Below, in pieces: positions 1 through 58,100 of a stretch of 64,000 nt of DNA. Made by a program: the position numbers and the translations under genes. Where the stretch lies: NCBI GenBank assembly GCA_035582835.1, contig JAYKAV010002797.1, positions 124,001 through 188,000 on the forward strand, given 5' to 3'. The first letter of the stretch is position 1. Every line of letters starts with the position of its first letter. Origin of the DNA: Phoebastria nigripes (taxonomy: Eukaryota > Chordata > Aves > Procellariiformes > Diomedeidae). A model generated the notes under the pieces. It was given only the letters and a program-made list of their open reading frames with translations, searched no databases and had not been told where the DNA came from.

Positions 1-1248
1 AAATATGCTTCCTCTTAAGAATATGCAATTATTTTCTTTTTGCCATTCTGAAAACTTCACCATTACTTTAAGCAAGGGTAAGTCAAGGAAAGGGAGCCCA
101 AAGCTTCCCCCCCCCCCCCCCAGGCTTCTACCAAGCTGGAAAAGCAGCACATGTCAGTGTCCAGTCATAGTTTGCAGCTCTGAAGAGGAAAAAGATCTTG
201 CTTTCCCCCCCCCCCCCCAGCTGTGAGAAAACACGTGCAACTAAAATAATGGTTGATTCCTGGACAAATATGTCCCTTTTGTTTCCTGTTGTAAGATGGT
301 GCTTCATACTAGAGCTACAAAAGCAACTCAAAACTTTCATCAAATCTCGCAGGAATTGTTTCTTTCTCTATCAAGCCACACCAGTAAGACATGAAACTGT
401 GTGCAGTCCTTTGGAGCCGAACAGAGCAGCATTCTGCAGCCATGGAAGATGCCTTGCAACATTTTTGCATGCCTAGGAAATGTGCCTGTACTAAACCCAT
501 TGCTTAAATGCCCGTGCAAAGTTCTTGCCCTGATCCCTGACACTTGATTCCTTCCCCACCCACGAGAGCAGCATGTGTGATTTGTACCTGTTTTCCCTGT
601 ATGGAGCTGTGGCATCCCAAGCTTCCTCCTGCGCAGCTGGCCTAGTTCAACCATCTGGTTAAACTGATGTGATTCGTGTGTTACAGGGATGATTTCAAAT
701 ACTGTAGGTGTTCGTGTGGCTGGTTAACTCTTCTCTTTTTAAAACTGTTGTTTGCTATATTTTCCCTATCATGTTCTTTCTCATGGTGATGTTTAGCTTT
801 CTGCACCTTATCCTCTTGGCCCTTTGAGGTCTCGCCAGCATACCAGACAGAAATGCTGTCGACTGTAATGGAGCCAGCTTCAACTGCTCCATGAAATCAG
901 CACCTGGGGTCTCTTAACCTTCCCATCTTGTTGCCTCCAGTCTCCTACGGCAAAATTCATACACATAGTAGGTGTGCTGCGTAACCCCAGAGAGGCCAGC
1001 CAGCTGTGACCCTTCGTCACAGTGCTGTGCTTCACCAGCTCTACAAGCACTAGTAAAAATAGTATCTACTATTAAAAGATCTGCTTTTAAATGAATGTGT
1101 GCTGAGGTGGAAGCAGGTGTTACTTCTCACGTTTGTCTCTTCACCGGGCTAGTGCAGCAGCAGCCAGCTAAGTAACCCAGCTGGTGGGGGGTTAAGTGGT
1201 TACTGCCCTCAGCTGCTCATTCTCCTCTCCCCAGGTGTTACTGTGTTT
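1..1248. other. Non-coding flank, no gene recognised
   Basis: I see no exon with recognisable protein similarity on either strand. The segment contains two long C homopolymers (107-121 and 205-218), which make the short open frames here look proline-rich by chance. In human the NELFA gene lies convergently just downstream of NSD2. I looked for its conserved C-terminal coding sequence on the plus strand and did not find it, so it is probably left of the window. Confidence 0.6.
107..218. repeat. Twin C homopolymers (C15 and C14)
   Basis: A run of 15 C (107-121) and a run of 14 C (205-218) lie under 100 bases apart, each followed by AG. Read on the plus strand they resemble polypyrimidine tracts with a splice acceptor, but no coding exon follows. 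They are G tracts on the minus strand. Confidence 0.9.
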
Positions 1249-1269
1249 AAAAAAAAAAAAAAAAAAAAA
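1249..1269 (+). repeat. A21 homopolymer
   Basis: Twenty-one consecutive A lie about 75 bases upstream of a CR1 3' fragment. It could be an old retroposon tail or simple slippage. Confidence 0.9.
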
Positions 1270-1344
1270 GATCAGTTCTCTGATCCCTCTCAGCTATGTC
1301 AGATGAATAAATGGATGGGGAGAGAGGCACATCATCCTTTGTGG

Positions 1345-1518
1345 TCAGACAGATTGCCCAGAGAAGTTGTGGATGCCCCATCCCTGGAAGTGTTCAAGGT
1401 CAGGCTGGATGGGGCTTTGAGCAACCTGGTCTAGTGGAAGATGTCCCTGCCCATGGTGGGGGGTTGGACTAGATGATCTTTAAAGGTCCCTTCCAACCCA
1501 AACCATTCTGTGATTCTA
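1345..1518 (+). mobile_element. CR1 LINE, 3'-end fragment
   Basis: A 5'-truncated CR1 copy. It encodes the last residues of the CR1 ORF2 protein ([15 protein letters not shown], then KVRLDGALSNLV). The CR1 3' untranslated segment follows, with the diagnostic TTGGACTAGATGATCTTTAA and CCCTTCCAACCC stretches. The copy ends in ATTCTGTGATTCT, a degenerate form of the 8-bp CR1 tail. The reading frame is a relic, not a host gene. Confidence 0.93.
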
Positions 1519-4500
1519 ATCTGGACCAGCAGCGACATGGATAGTACCTCTAACCATACCCAAACTCCATGGCACGGGCAGAGCTCCCCCCATCCTCCCC
1601 AATAGTCTCTCTCACACTGTTGATTTAGTAGACAGGCATTAAGTTTCTCAACTGGCAAAAAATTGTGGCTTTTCACAGGAGCAGCAAAAGGACACAATCC
1701 TGATGCACAGCACCAGAGGATCTCAGCAGAACAGTAATCCATTAGTATCAAAGCAATTTTCTGAAATGCTCTTAAAAAAATGTAGCTGCTGTCAGACATG
1801 GGAGATTCCACCTATGAAATCAAACCAGACCCAAACTAAAACCGGCTGAAAAAGCAAAACACAGTCAAACTCAGACCTGACCAAGCAGGAACAGCACCAG
1901 TGACAGCTAAACGAACCCAAGGAAACAGAACGGGTAGGACTGCATGACTCCAGCTCAAAGTCGTTAAAGCCTGTAAAATTATGAGCAACAGAATACAGCA
2001 CTGTAACAGGAAAAACTGTGCTGCAAAAAAAAGGTCAATATTTTTGTGATAAGCAACGCTGTGAAAACAAGCCAAAGCACAATCGTTATCACCTCCATAT
2101 AAGCTTAAAACATTTCCACAGAGTCTCTTAGGAAGTCTTGGAGCGTAAGTTTTCACTATGAAAGAACATCCAGTTCCCTCACTGCCAAACCATGCTTGCC
2201 TAGTGTGTATCATTTCACTTTTTCTTCTTTAAATTAAAAAAAAAAATTGGTGCAAAAATAACTATATAGAGCTGTTTTACAAAAAAACAATTAACAACTT
2301 CTTAAATAACTAGGAATAAATTTTAATATTTAATAAGACACTGAAGTTTCTCAAGCAGTCAGACATGGAATAATGTGACTCAACAATGTGGAAGAATCCC
2401 ATTAATACGTCTTTCAAGATATTTTGCTTTTCCAANTAATTAAAATAAAAAACCTAAAAACTGACCATGAACACAAAGCTATTGAACAAAACAGACATTT
2501 AATTTGATTATTCTTCCTAGATGGTATGAAAATACATCTAACATATTCAACTGAAAATTGTTTCCATGCTTGCTCATGTGATAACAACAAATTCTGAATT
2601 TGGCTATTGTGTACCAGCTTTGAAGAGTTTGCTGGAAACGGAAAGACATCTTTCTACTTCGATGGGCAAGACGCTAAGTACATGATTTAATGCCACATAA
2701 TATGTCATACTTAGATGTTATTTAGGTGAATTTATAACAGAAAAACTTTAAGTTGCTGAATGCTAAAAAGTATTGAGTTGCATCATGAGAAAGCTTAATT
2801 TTTCAAGATTGTTTTCCCTTGTATTTGAACAGTGGGAGAAGGAAAATAGTGAAACAACTTTTGTTTTGTCTTCTTTTTTTAAGGAAACTTCAGCCTATTT
2901 TCCCAGTGCTGCAGAGTACAGAAGCCTTCATTAAAAGACACCTAAAAGCACCTTTCCTGAATCAGAAACTAAAATTCTACCAGCCAGCCACCTGAGTGAC
3001 TTAGCTGAGCTCATGGGGTTACGTGGTCAGTCCATACTAAGGGAGAACATGATCCACGTTTCTTTTAAAGATCAATTTCCAAAGTATGTGATCAGCAGAA
3101 GGAATGAATTCCTAGCAACTCAGAAGCAAACTCCTGGTTTGCAGTCTCAGTGATGCAAGCCTTCATTGGCCCAAAGAGTCGAGTAGTAAAGAGCAGAGAA
3201 GAGGTAGAAGGAAGCAGAAAGTCAAACAGCCACTTGCTAAGATCTGCTTGTGTAAATTTAACGTTATGAAAAGAGCGCTGAGAGGGACTGCTTTGAACGC
3301 CAAAGTCTCTATTTACCCACAGACAGATACAAAATGGGTGGCTGTCCTGCATCCTGCCATACTAAATGTGCTTGTGAGCCCACCTGAGCGGCAGGCAGGG
3401 AGTTGTAGTCTCTGCNACCGATCTTAAAATGGATGGTGTTACTGCAGCAGTGCCAATCAGTAACTATTTGAGATGGTGGCTTCTGGAAGCAGGTATCTGC
3501 CTCTTAGGACCTGGGGCATAACTGTTCCAGGGTGACAGAGCTGTTACACCTATGTATGAAGAGGAAAAAGCAACGAAACAACTAAAAAATTAACAAATTA
3601 TAAAAGCAATGGAATGTAAAGGTAAAATTTTATAATAACTTATTTAAAGATATTCTTATAAAGCCTTCCTTACATGGTATAGTATTCAAAGAATGGTCCC
3701 AATGACATCAAATTCCTTCATTTTGTTTAAAAGCGATGAGGAAAATCATTCTGCTTTACTACCTGATCTCACTTTCCTCCCCTCAAAAACCAATATTAGA
3801 GAAACATACATAATACCATTTTTTGGTTTTGGTTTTAGGCACAGGCCTATGCTTCAGTCCTGGTAGAACACATATCTATAGCAGAGGGAAAGTTTCCCTC
3901 AAAATCAGTTAAGAAATCTTGATTTTTTCCTTGAGTGCAAGGCTTGGCATACCACTTTAAAAATTGCAAACATGCAACACTTCCCCCTATTTTGAACTGT
4001 GCTATTTTTTCAAAATTATTTGGAAAAAATTAACCTTCCAACAGTGTTTATAAAAATTGATTAAAAGAACAAAGCAGTTTGGTCACAAAATAGAAACCAG
4101 AGTTCAGGATAGGGCAATGCTACATTTAAAACCTCTTTCAATTAGTATCTCCTAATAAAACCAAAGTTTTTACGTGTTGGGAACAAATGGGGATTTTGAT
4201 AATTCCAAAAACTAAATCTGCAATCAAATCCTGAAGAAATACTTTGGGGAAAAAACCATACACTTTCATGATATAGCAAGGCTTCATTTTCAAAAGGGCT
4301 ACACAGAGTTTCTGCACTATTAAAGGCAAACTAAGCTAGAACATACACAAATTACTAAATGGACATGAAGGCACACATTGTGTTTACATAGGCTAGATAA
4401 CAACGGCACAAGTCAAAACTTACTTGTAACACTGCCTAATCACACACCAATGACATGCACTGGGAAGAAAACAGGTAAAGACATTTTTCTTTACCGTTTT

Positions 4501-4985
4501 TTCCTAGTTCTAATATTATTTCCATCAATACTAAATCTTGTTTATTTATCTCACTGCAAGTATGAGAACCTAATGGGAGCAAAGAATTCAAAACAGCTTT
4601 GCTGACACAACACAGTGGCGGTAAGATAGTCGAGAGCAGAGCTCCTACAAAAAGTAAAGAATAATTTCAAACAGTCTGCCAAGTCAAGTAGCCAGTTTTA
4701 CACAAACTTTATCAAAAGGAACAGAGTCAGGCTAAATTTCACATTAAAATTGTTCCTTACNTGCTTCTTCAAAAAATCTGTTTCACTTCTAATTAGTTGT
4801 TTTGAATTTAGTTTTTGCACTCTAGTCGAGTTTCACCTTCTGTTTCGTTCATGGGTTTTTTTTTGTTCCTTCTTGGGCATTTTTTGCATTATCTCAAAAG
4901 TTGTAATGCTTGGACTCCAAGCATTCCAAAGAAATGTTTGCCTCTGCGTTTTACTTGACATTAAAGAAAAAAAAATCAAGTAATT
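1519..4985. other. Intergenic or distal 3' flank, no gene recognised
   Basis: AT-rich sequence without recognisable exons. The short open frames on both strands (for example 3092-3352 minus) lack similarity to anything I know and lack splice or codon-bias support. A further AATAAA on the minus strand (complement of 4541-4546) could be a distal NSD2 poly(A) signal. The patch at 3361-3545 is less AT-rich than its surroundings, but I assign no function. Confidence 0.55.
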
Positions 4986-5010
4986 TTTTCAAATAATAGG
5001 TTTTGTAAGA

Positions 5011-5022
5011 TTTATTTTTATT
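5011..5022 (-). terminator. Tandem AATAAA poly(A) signal
   Basis: On the minus strand two AATAAA hexamers follow each other directly (AATAAAAATAAA, the complement of 5011-5022). A T-rich stretch typical of a downstream element follows at about 4982-4961. No other AATAAA occurs between the stop codon and this point, so cleavage about 10-30 bases further on (near 4985-5000) is likely. Confidence 0.65.
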
Positions 5023-5710
5023 AAGACACAAAAATCCTAGAGTATTGGGCCTAGATTGCAAGACAATATCCCTTTAAATCCAGACTTGTACAGCTCTGCA
5101 AGATCAAGTCACTTCTATTTTGCTGGAATGAAATACAGGAAAAAACAGTATAGAAAAAAATCTCTTACAATATAAGATTTCCCCTCTCTGGTACAGGGTG
5201 TGCCTTTCCCACCATGCACTATATTTCTTGGTGGAAGGATATTTAAAAACAGGTTTGTTTAAGAATCGTTGGAGAGCTATTTTATAAGAGCACAAACAAA
5301 TTGTTATGGGTGTGGTTATAGCGAGATACGCACCTGGATCATGAATGGCATTCAAGCACTTGCTCAAAAACACACAAGGCAAGCAAATCTCATTGGGACC
5401 ACAGACCAAGCCATTTCTTACTTAAAAGGACTTGAGAGCTAATAACTTCTTTCAAGGATATACTATTTTTAACATCTGTTGGTTGACAAATACTATCTCA
5501 AAAAATCTATGTTTACGTCTACCTGGTTTGATTTTAACCTACCTCCAATCTGAAAGTATTTTGGAGGGAACCTTTTACATTCGTAACAATTCAAGTGTAA
5601 CTGTAATGCTGAGTAATAAGTTTGGTTTGTCCTGAAATTTTCTGAACTATGCAGTTCGTTATCAGTGCAGAAGCAGCAGAAGACTGCTGTGGTTGGCTCA
5701 GTGGATTTAT

Positions 5711-5712
<2 letters not shown>

Positions 5713-5739
<27 letters not shown>
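5713..5739. repeat. (AAAAC)n simple repeat
   Basis: About five copies of an AAAAC pentamer on the plus strand, followed by a short C run. It lies within the inferred NSD2 3'UTR. Confidence 0.85.
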
Positions 5740-5741
<2 letters not shown>

Positions 5742-5850
5742 ATCCCCCCCATGTAACCTTTACAGAATATATGTAAAATTGTGTCCTTCCCTGGTCATAT
5801 TCACAACTTATCTACAAGATAGTGTTGGCAGTAGAAACTGCAGTCCATGA

Positions 5851-52103
<46,253 letters not shown>

Positions 52104-55100
52104 CTTAAAAGATAAAAAAAGAAAAAAACCCCCAAAACTATCACCATATTTCTTCAGATATGCACTAGGATTACTAAATAGCACACAAAAATAAACAACA
52201 AATGACAGTTTGTATTCTGTTTAAACATTCTCATTATATGTAAAAACACAGAGTGGTAATGGAAGGAGGGAAACAAGAAATAGTTCACCAGAATAAAGAG
52301 CTATCATGTTTGCTAAAAAACAATAATTATATTTCATGTGTAATAAAAACTTTAAGTCATAATTTTTGTTTTCTCACAGCAAAAAAATTCCAAGTTCCAT
52401 TTATGTTTTTGGTTTTAGTTAGAAATATTGGCAAGTAAGCTGTGGTTTGCCTTTATCTTTTCAAAAAACTGCTGAGACACCATCAGGAAGGCTTACTTTA
52501 ATTTCAAACATATTAACTGAGTACTGGATATAGATGTGGAAGAGCCAACCACCCTCTGTATTGAATATTATTAAAGTTAAGCGCTATACAGACAAATGTG
52601 TTCTTAGATTTAAAAAAATAAAAATAAAAAAAATCCCAAAACTAGAATAGACTGAAATACTGTCGTTATGTCTGAATAGAAACTACATAAATAACCAGTT
52701 AAAAAACCCCAAACTCTGCATCTTTCAGCTGTCTTTTTACATACTAAGAATTTGTGACATGAACCCTTCCCCACACCCTTTTGCAAGATTTTTTTTCTGT
52801 TCCAGTTCTAGCAGTAAAAGTTTGTGAGTGCTCAGCTGGTGCTCTAAAGCTATTTTAGCTATTGGAAAACAATTACAGAACTATTTCCACTTCAAGGGAT
52901 AGATTTAACTACAAGGGAGTTTTGTGTTCCCCTGTGATAGACACACATTTTTACTGCATCGTAACAAAGTTCAGCAACACAGACATTTATTCACCAACTA
53001 AAACCATTTCACGAAGTTAGTTACATTTTGCCTTTTTGGCTTCATCTGTTCTATTTGATATAAATAATGAACGCCTTTATCTGGGTAAGCACTAACTCTG
53101 GATGTAAGAAAGCACAGAATGTGTCTCATTACAGATATCTGTTTAAAAAAAAAAATTCACATATTTTTAATTTGCTTTTTCATTTTTCTAGTACTAAATT
53201 TATGTGCAACATGTTACATTGTTCATCTTGCGTAGTACCAGCTCAATATACAGAAGGCAGACCGGAACTTCAGGCTTTCAGTGGATTTAATGTTAGAGCT
53301 GGAGCAAAATTCTGTTTTAATTAATTAAAAGTGGCAAGAGGAAAGAAAGAACACTGTTAAGAAACCGGAAATCTAGAATGCGCAAACAAGTATTTGGAGC
53401 ATTATGTTGAATCAGAGTAGATCAGGTTATCTTGTACAGATTTTTAAATCCAGAGAATACTAGCCTAACTAATTACACATTATTTTCCAAACACAAACAA
53501 CAAGTGTTGTTGTTGACGTGCTGCAACAGCATAGAGATTTTTTTGCAACTCAAACGTAGAGGTACATCCAACCAAAAAACCTAAAGCTTAATGTACTCAG
53601 AAACTTCGTTCCTCAAAGCTTTTAAAGCTATGCCTGGTAAACACACATGATGCTATGTTATCTGACTGTTAGGGACAGTTACTCATCCAGTGATTCAGCT
53701 TTTCTGATGAATTCAGACTTGGTTCATGTGCCTCCAGCTAGAGCCATGTTCCCATGTCTCAAGGTTTTTGGCTCTCTAAGGATTCTGTAAGACTGTCAGA
53801 AAACCCCTCCCACTGAGCTTGCCTCAAGTCCCGCAGTCTCAATGGACCTCAAAGATTCCAAGCAGATGTGAAAAATCAAATGCTCCTTCTAGCAGTTAAG
53901 CATGAAAGTTATGCTTAAAAGCTAAAAATTAAGAAATATATGTGCCGAGAACAGATCCGGAAAAACATTAATCCAAACACACACAAACTGACTTCAGCAT
54001 TTAAACTAAATAGGTGGGATGAAAATATTTTTCAGTGAGTTAACTTTTCAGAAATGTAAAAGTTATTCAGGATTCTTAATCTAATTTTTAATTTATGAGT
54101 CCCTGTATTTTTCAGAAAGTGCAACTAAACTGCAAAGATTTATGACTACAATCTGAGAGGGAGCTGGCTGGAATAATGAAAAGGCTCTAGCAGTGATTCT
54201 TATTGCAGGATAATCTAGGAGTGGCAGTACAGGGGTGAATATCGCATTTCAATATATCTACAAGCACTTCACAAATTTTAAATATGCCCAGAATTCTTTT
54301 ACTATACTGGATCATGATAAAAAAACTTGAAAATGGCAGGCTCTGATAAAACCTGCAAGGTTTATCTATACAACTCTTGCTGTATTTATGTTTTCTTTTA
54401 CTGATAAAATGCACATACTTTAAAAGAATGGCAAAATACAGCACAGAATTCTATATACATAATTTTTTTAAGAGCTCTCATATAAGGTTATTTAAAAACC
54501 TATAGAAAATATCACAATGAACTCACTCATTTCCATCTTACTTTCCCGTATCATTCTGGTTTAGTTTTAATTTTCTCATTCTGGGAATTACTGTGATCTA
54601 TTTAATAGGTATCTCAACAGTAAACAGTGAGGTGAAATTCCTGGCATGTACTTCTGAGACAAGCAGCTGTAGGACATCAACAGTCTCTTCAATACTTCCT
54701 CTCAAAAACATTTTTGCAAACTGCCAGCATAGCATTAAATGCTTAAGTATTTAAATTGTGTAAAAACATCAGAAAATGCTAGTCATATGCATATGTTTTA
54801 CTTCAGTATCCAGGTTGGGTTTTTTTAATTATTGATGGGATGGGATGGGATGGGATGGGAGGAAGAGAGCATTTCTAAACAAATTTGCCACCCAGTCCCC
54901 TGATGGCATCTATGTTCTCATACGGCGAGAGCTGGAACTTCTTCGAGACACTCGTACTCTCTGCAATTTTTAAGAATAGGAAATCACCATTCAAGTTACA
55001 AAGTGGTACAGAAAAAAGTAATTTGGCTTGCAGGTTTTTTCCTCCAGAAGAAAACAGGAATTATTGTTTAGGCAAATTTTGATTCATAACAATATGTAGT

Positions 55101-58100
55101 CAGACAGAACAGGGCATCTGACTGTGCATCCGAGGAAGATGGAGAGGCAGGACTGGAAGTGCACTTTTGGTGGTCTGTGTGAACGCACCAGAAGACAGTG
55201 AATACCTCCTCCTGCAATAGCTGATCAATTCTTTCTGTGATGATAATTAAGCAAGCAAACTAAGACGGGAGACTCCTGGTTTAGAGCACAACTGTAAAGC
55301 AAGGGAAGATCACACAAAATCAAACTATTGTAAGATACCTTCCCCTCAATTTTTGGCTCTTTGCGTCTTTTTTGACAACTTCTTATTTCTTGAAATTGTT
55401 CTCATTTCTAATTAGATCTCCTACCCATAAACGTCAACAAAGTAAAGCCTGTCAGGCTTTCTGTGCTGCAGAGGAGCACAGAACAGTCTTTGCTTGCTGT
55501 CATTGCTAAATAAGTCTGGACTGCTCTGCATATGCCCCATCCCATTACCTTTTACTGCAGTTTTGACAGAAGTACACACATACACATTTAGTTGCAAAAT
55601 TTCCCCTCCCTCTCCTTTCTTAATTATAGGCAAGCTCTGCAGCCTCCGAGATAACTACCACCTTAAACACCTTAGCCCCAAACTTTAAACCAGTTATGCT
55701 AAACAGAAGAAGGGAACAGCTTGTGATCATGTTTCTTTTCTACTTTGGGAAGGAATTCCAGGGGTTTTTTTCCCCGTTCAAACACTAGACTGCAGAGAAG
55801 TTACATAAATGGGCAATCAAAGCCTGGGTGAGCAGGTGATGACTCCCACACAGACCAGTCCTAACAGTGAATACACAGGCCGTTTGACAGGCTCTGCACC
55901 ACTCAGTATGGCAGACATCGAAATTTCTGACTTTCTGGATTAGTATCCTAACGAAACACTTGCTCTGAAAGGCAGCTAGACAGATTTTAAGTTCATTTTG
56001 TCCAGGGGCGTGTGGAATGTGGAATAGAGTAATTCTCTTATTGCAACTGAGTTTTAATGTGAGAAATTATGCCTTGAAGAGTACCAGCATCCTTAAAAAC
56101 TCATCTGGGCCAGCGGCTGCACTAGGCTGAGAAGGACCAAAAAAGAAAAGAAAATTTAACATGCCTTTCCTCTTCCCTTAACATTTCACAGATCTGTCAT
56201 TTCTCTCAGTACTTTCATAAGCGATGAGTGACAGGCAGATTGACAAGAATTTATGACACTGCTGTCAGCATTCTACCAGCCCAAAGAAGTGGCTTGGCCA
56301 TAGAAAACATTGGTATTTAATTAACTTTGCCTGCATCTGATCAAAAGAATCCAATCAGTTTCCATTTAGTTCTGGTCTGACTAATGAGTATGACGAGACA
56401 AGAACACACCATGAGTGATGGGTAATTTCAAAGCTTAAAACGATCTTAAAATGACCAAAGAAAAATGCATTTAAGGGCAGCATCTTTACTGTACTGAGAG
56501 CTTTAGGTTTGTTTGTAGACTCTCTTATGAAAACACCATGATGAGTGTTTAGTAAACAAGGGACAAAGGTAATTTTTTTTAAAAACACCTAGAAGGCTTA
56601 CTAGGTGGTGTCAGACTGAGATAACTTTATCCCTTTTAAAGTGATCAGTGGTAGAGATACTAATATTATCATTATCTATTTTGTGTATACATGCACGTGT
56701 GCATACATGTGCAAGGAATTATAACCCCTCAAAATTATTGCAAATTACCTTAAGCATCAAAAAGCTATTTCACTATACAAACTTGGAAAACTATAGAAAT
56801 CATTAAAAAAAACTTCATCTAACTGTAAATTGTCAAAAAGGGATTAGATAAAGAACAATGTTGAGAATTGGTGAAGAATACACCACCAGAATTTAATATT
56901 TGACACACACAAAAAAGAGAACAATTACGGCAAGTGAAGACAGTAAATGCTCTCCTCTGTGTAACATAACAGGGAAGTACGTATTGAACAACTTGCAGAT
57001 ATCTGATATCTCCCTGTTTTCATTTTCAAGTCAGCTCCATCCTGTATCAAAGGACTTCCACTGGACTGCACTATAATAGAAGGCCATGCTACAAACACAG
57101 ACTGCTGGAGGTCCGCTTGCACTCCAGAATAAAAAACAATCTACTAGCATTACAAAGAAACTAAAACAAAATAATCAAGGTCCCTAAACAGAATATATGC
57201 AATTAAAATGTACTTTGAATCAAACTTAGAACACACTAACTTAGACAGTCAAACATGTTTCTTTACTATGGAAAAGATAACATTGCTTGCTGACCAAACC
57301 CACATATTTTTCTGGTCCTGCTATCTACTTGTGCTGTGTTTCATCCACTAATACTCCTATTTTCTATCGTGGACTTGTGTAATAAAAATACAAGTAAAAA
57401 TGTTTTGTCTTCTCTTGCCTCTCTATCAGGAAAGATAGTGAACTAAAGAAGTGGNTGTAGAACAAACTTCATTCCTTTCAGAGGTTCAGAAGAGTGGTAG
57501 GTTTGTCTGGTGAAAAAGAGAGCAACAGAACAAAAAAAGATCATTTTTGTAATGGTGTTCTGTCACTTGAATTCACCAATGATTAAGGACACTATAAACA
57601 AGCAAACAAACAAACTACATAATAGGACAACATTTCCAAACATTTCTTCCTTGAAAAACCACCATCACAATTATGTTTTTAGGAAAACTCTTGCTTCCTG
57701 AAAAATTCAGGAATTTCATTTGACAAAAGACAAATCACCATTCGGTCTTCAGGCAAAGGAATGGAGGGATGCAGCTACTCTCCCAATGAGTGATGTCCTG
57801 TCATTCAGGACAGAGAAATGGCTTCGTCTCACTCTGTGATTGAGGACAAAAATCTCATGAAGTCAAATCACTTCAAAACCAAAAATTACAACTACAGCTG
57901 ATTAAAATCTATGCAAAACCCTCAATATACACTATTGCTTCAAACGAAAAGGGTGGCAACTTAAGTCTCTTAAGAAATGGCCAGTGCTCATTCTAAATGA
58001 TTCTGTCTATAAAAATACAGTATCCTCACAAACATTAGTGAGGATACTTAGTGTTTTGTTCTTTTTTTTTTAAGATCATAATTCACACGTTATAGTAAAT

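Larger units (their letters stand above)
4986..5850 (-). other. NSD2: NSD2 3'UTR (proximal form)
   Basis: Sequence between the NSD2 stop codon and the first good poly(A) signal cluster on the minus strand, about 0.86 kb. The end is inferred from the signal and not observed. It contains an AAAAC-type simple repeat (5713-5739 on plus) next to a short C run. Longer 3'UTR forms reaching further left are possible. Confidence 0.6.

Noticed and set aside
107..240. Plus-strand splice acceptors formed by C tracts followed by AG
   Set aside because: Downstream sequence has no conserved coding frame and no matching donor. The tracts are homopolymer slippage products.
1..4985. Convergent NELFA terminal exon
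   Set aside because: Expected from human gene order, but none of the conserved NELFA C-terminal sequence is recognisable on the plus strand.
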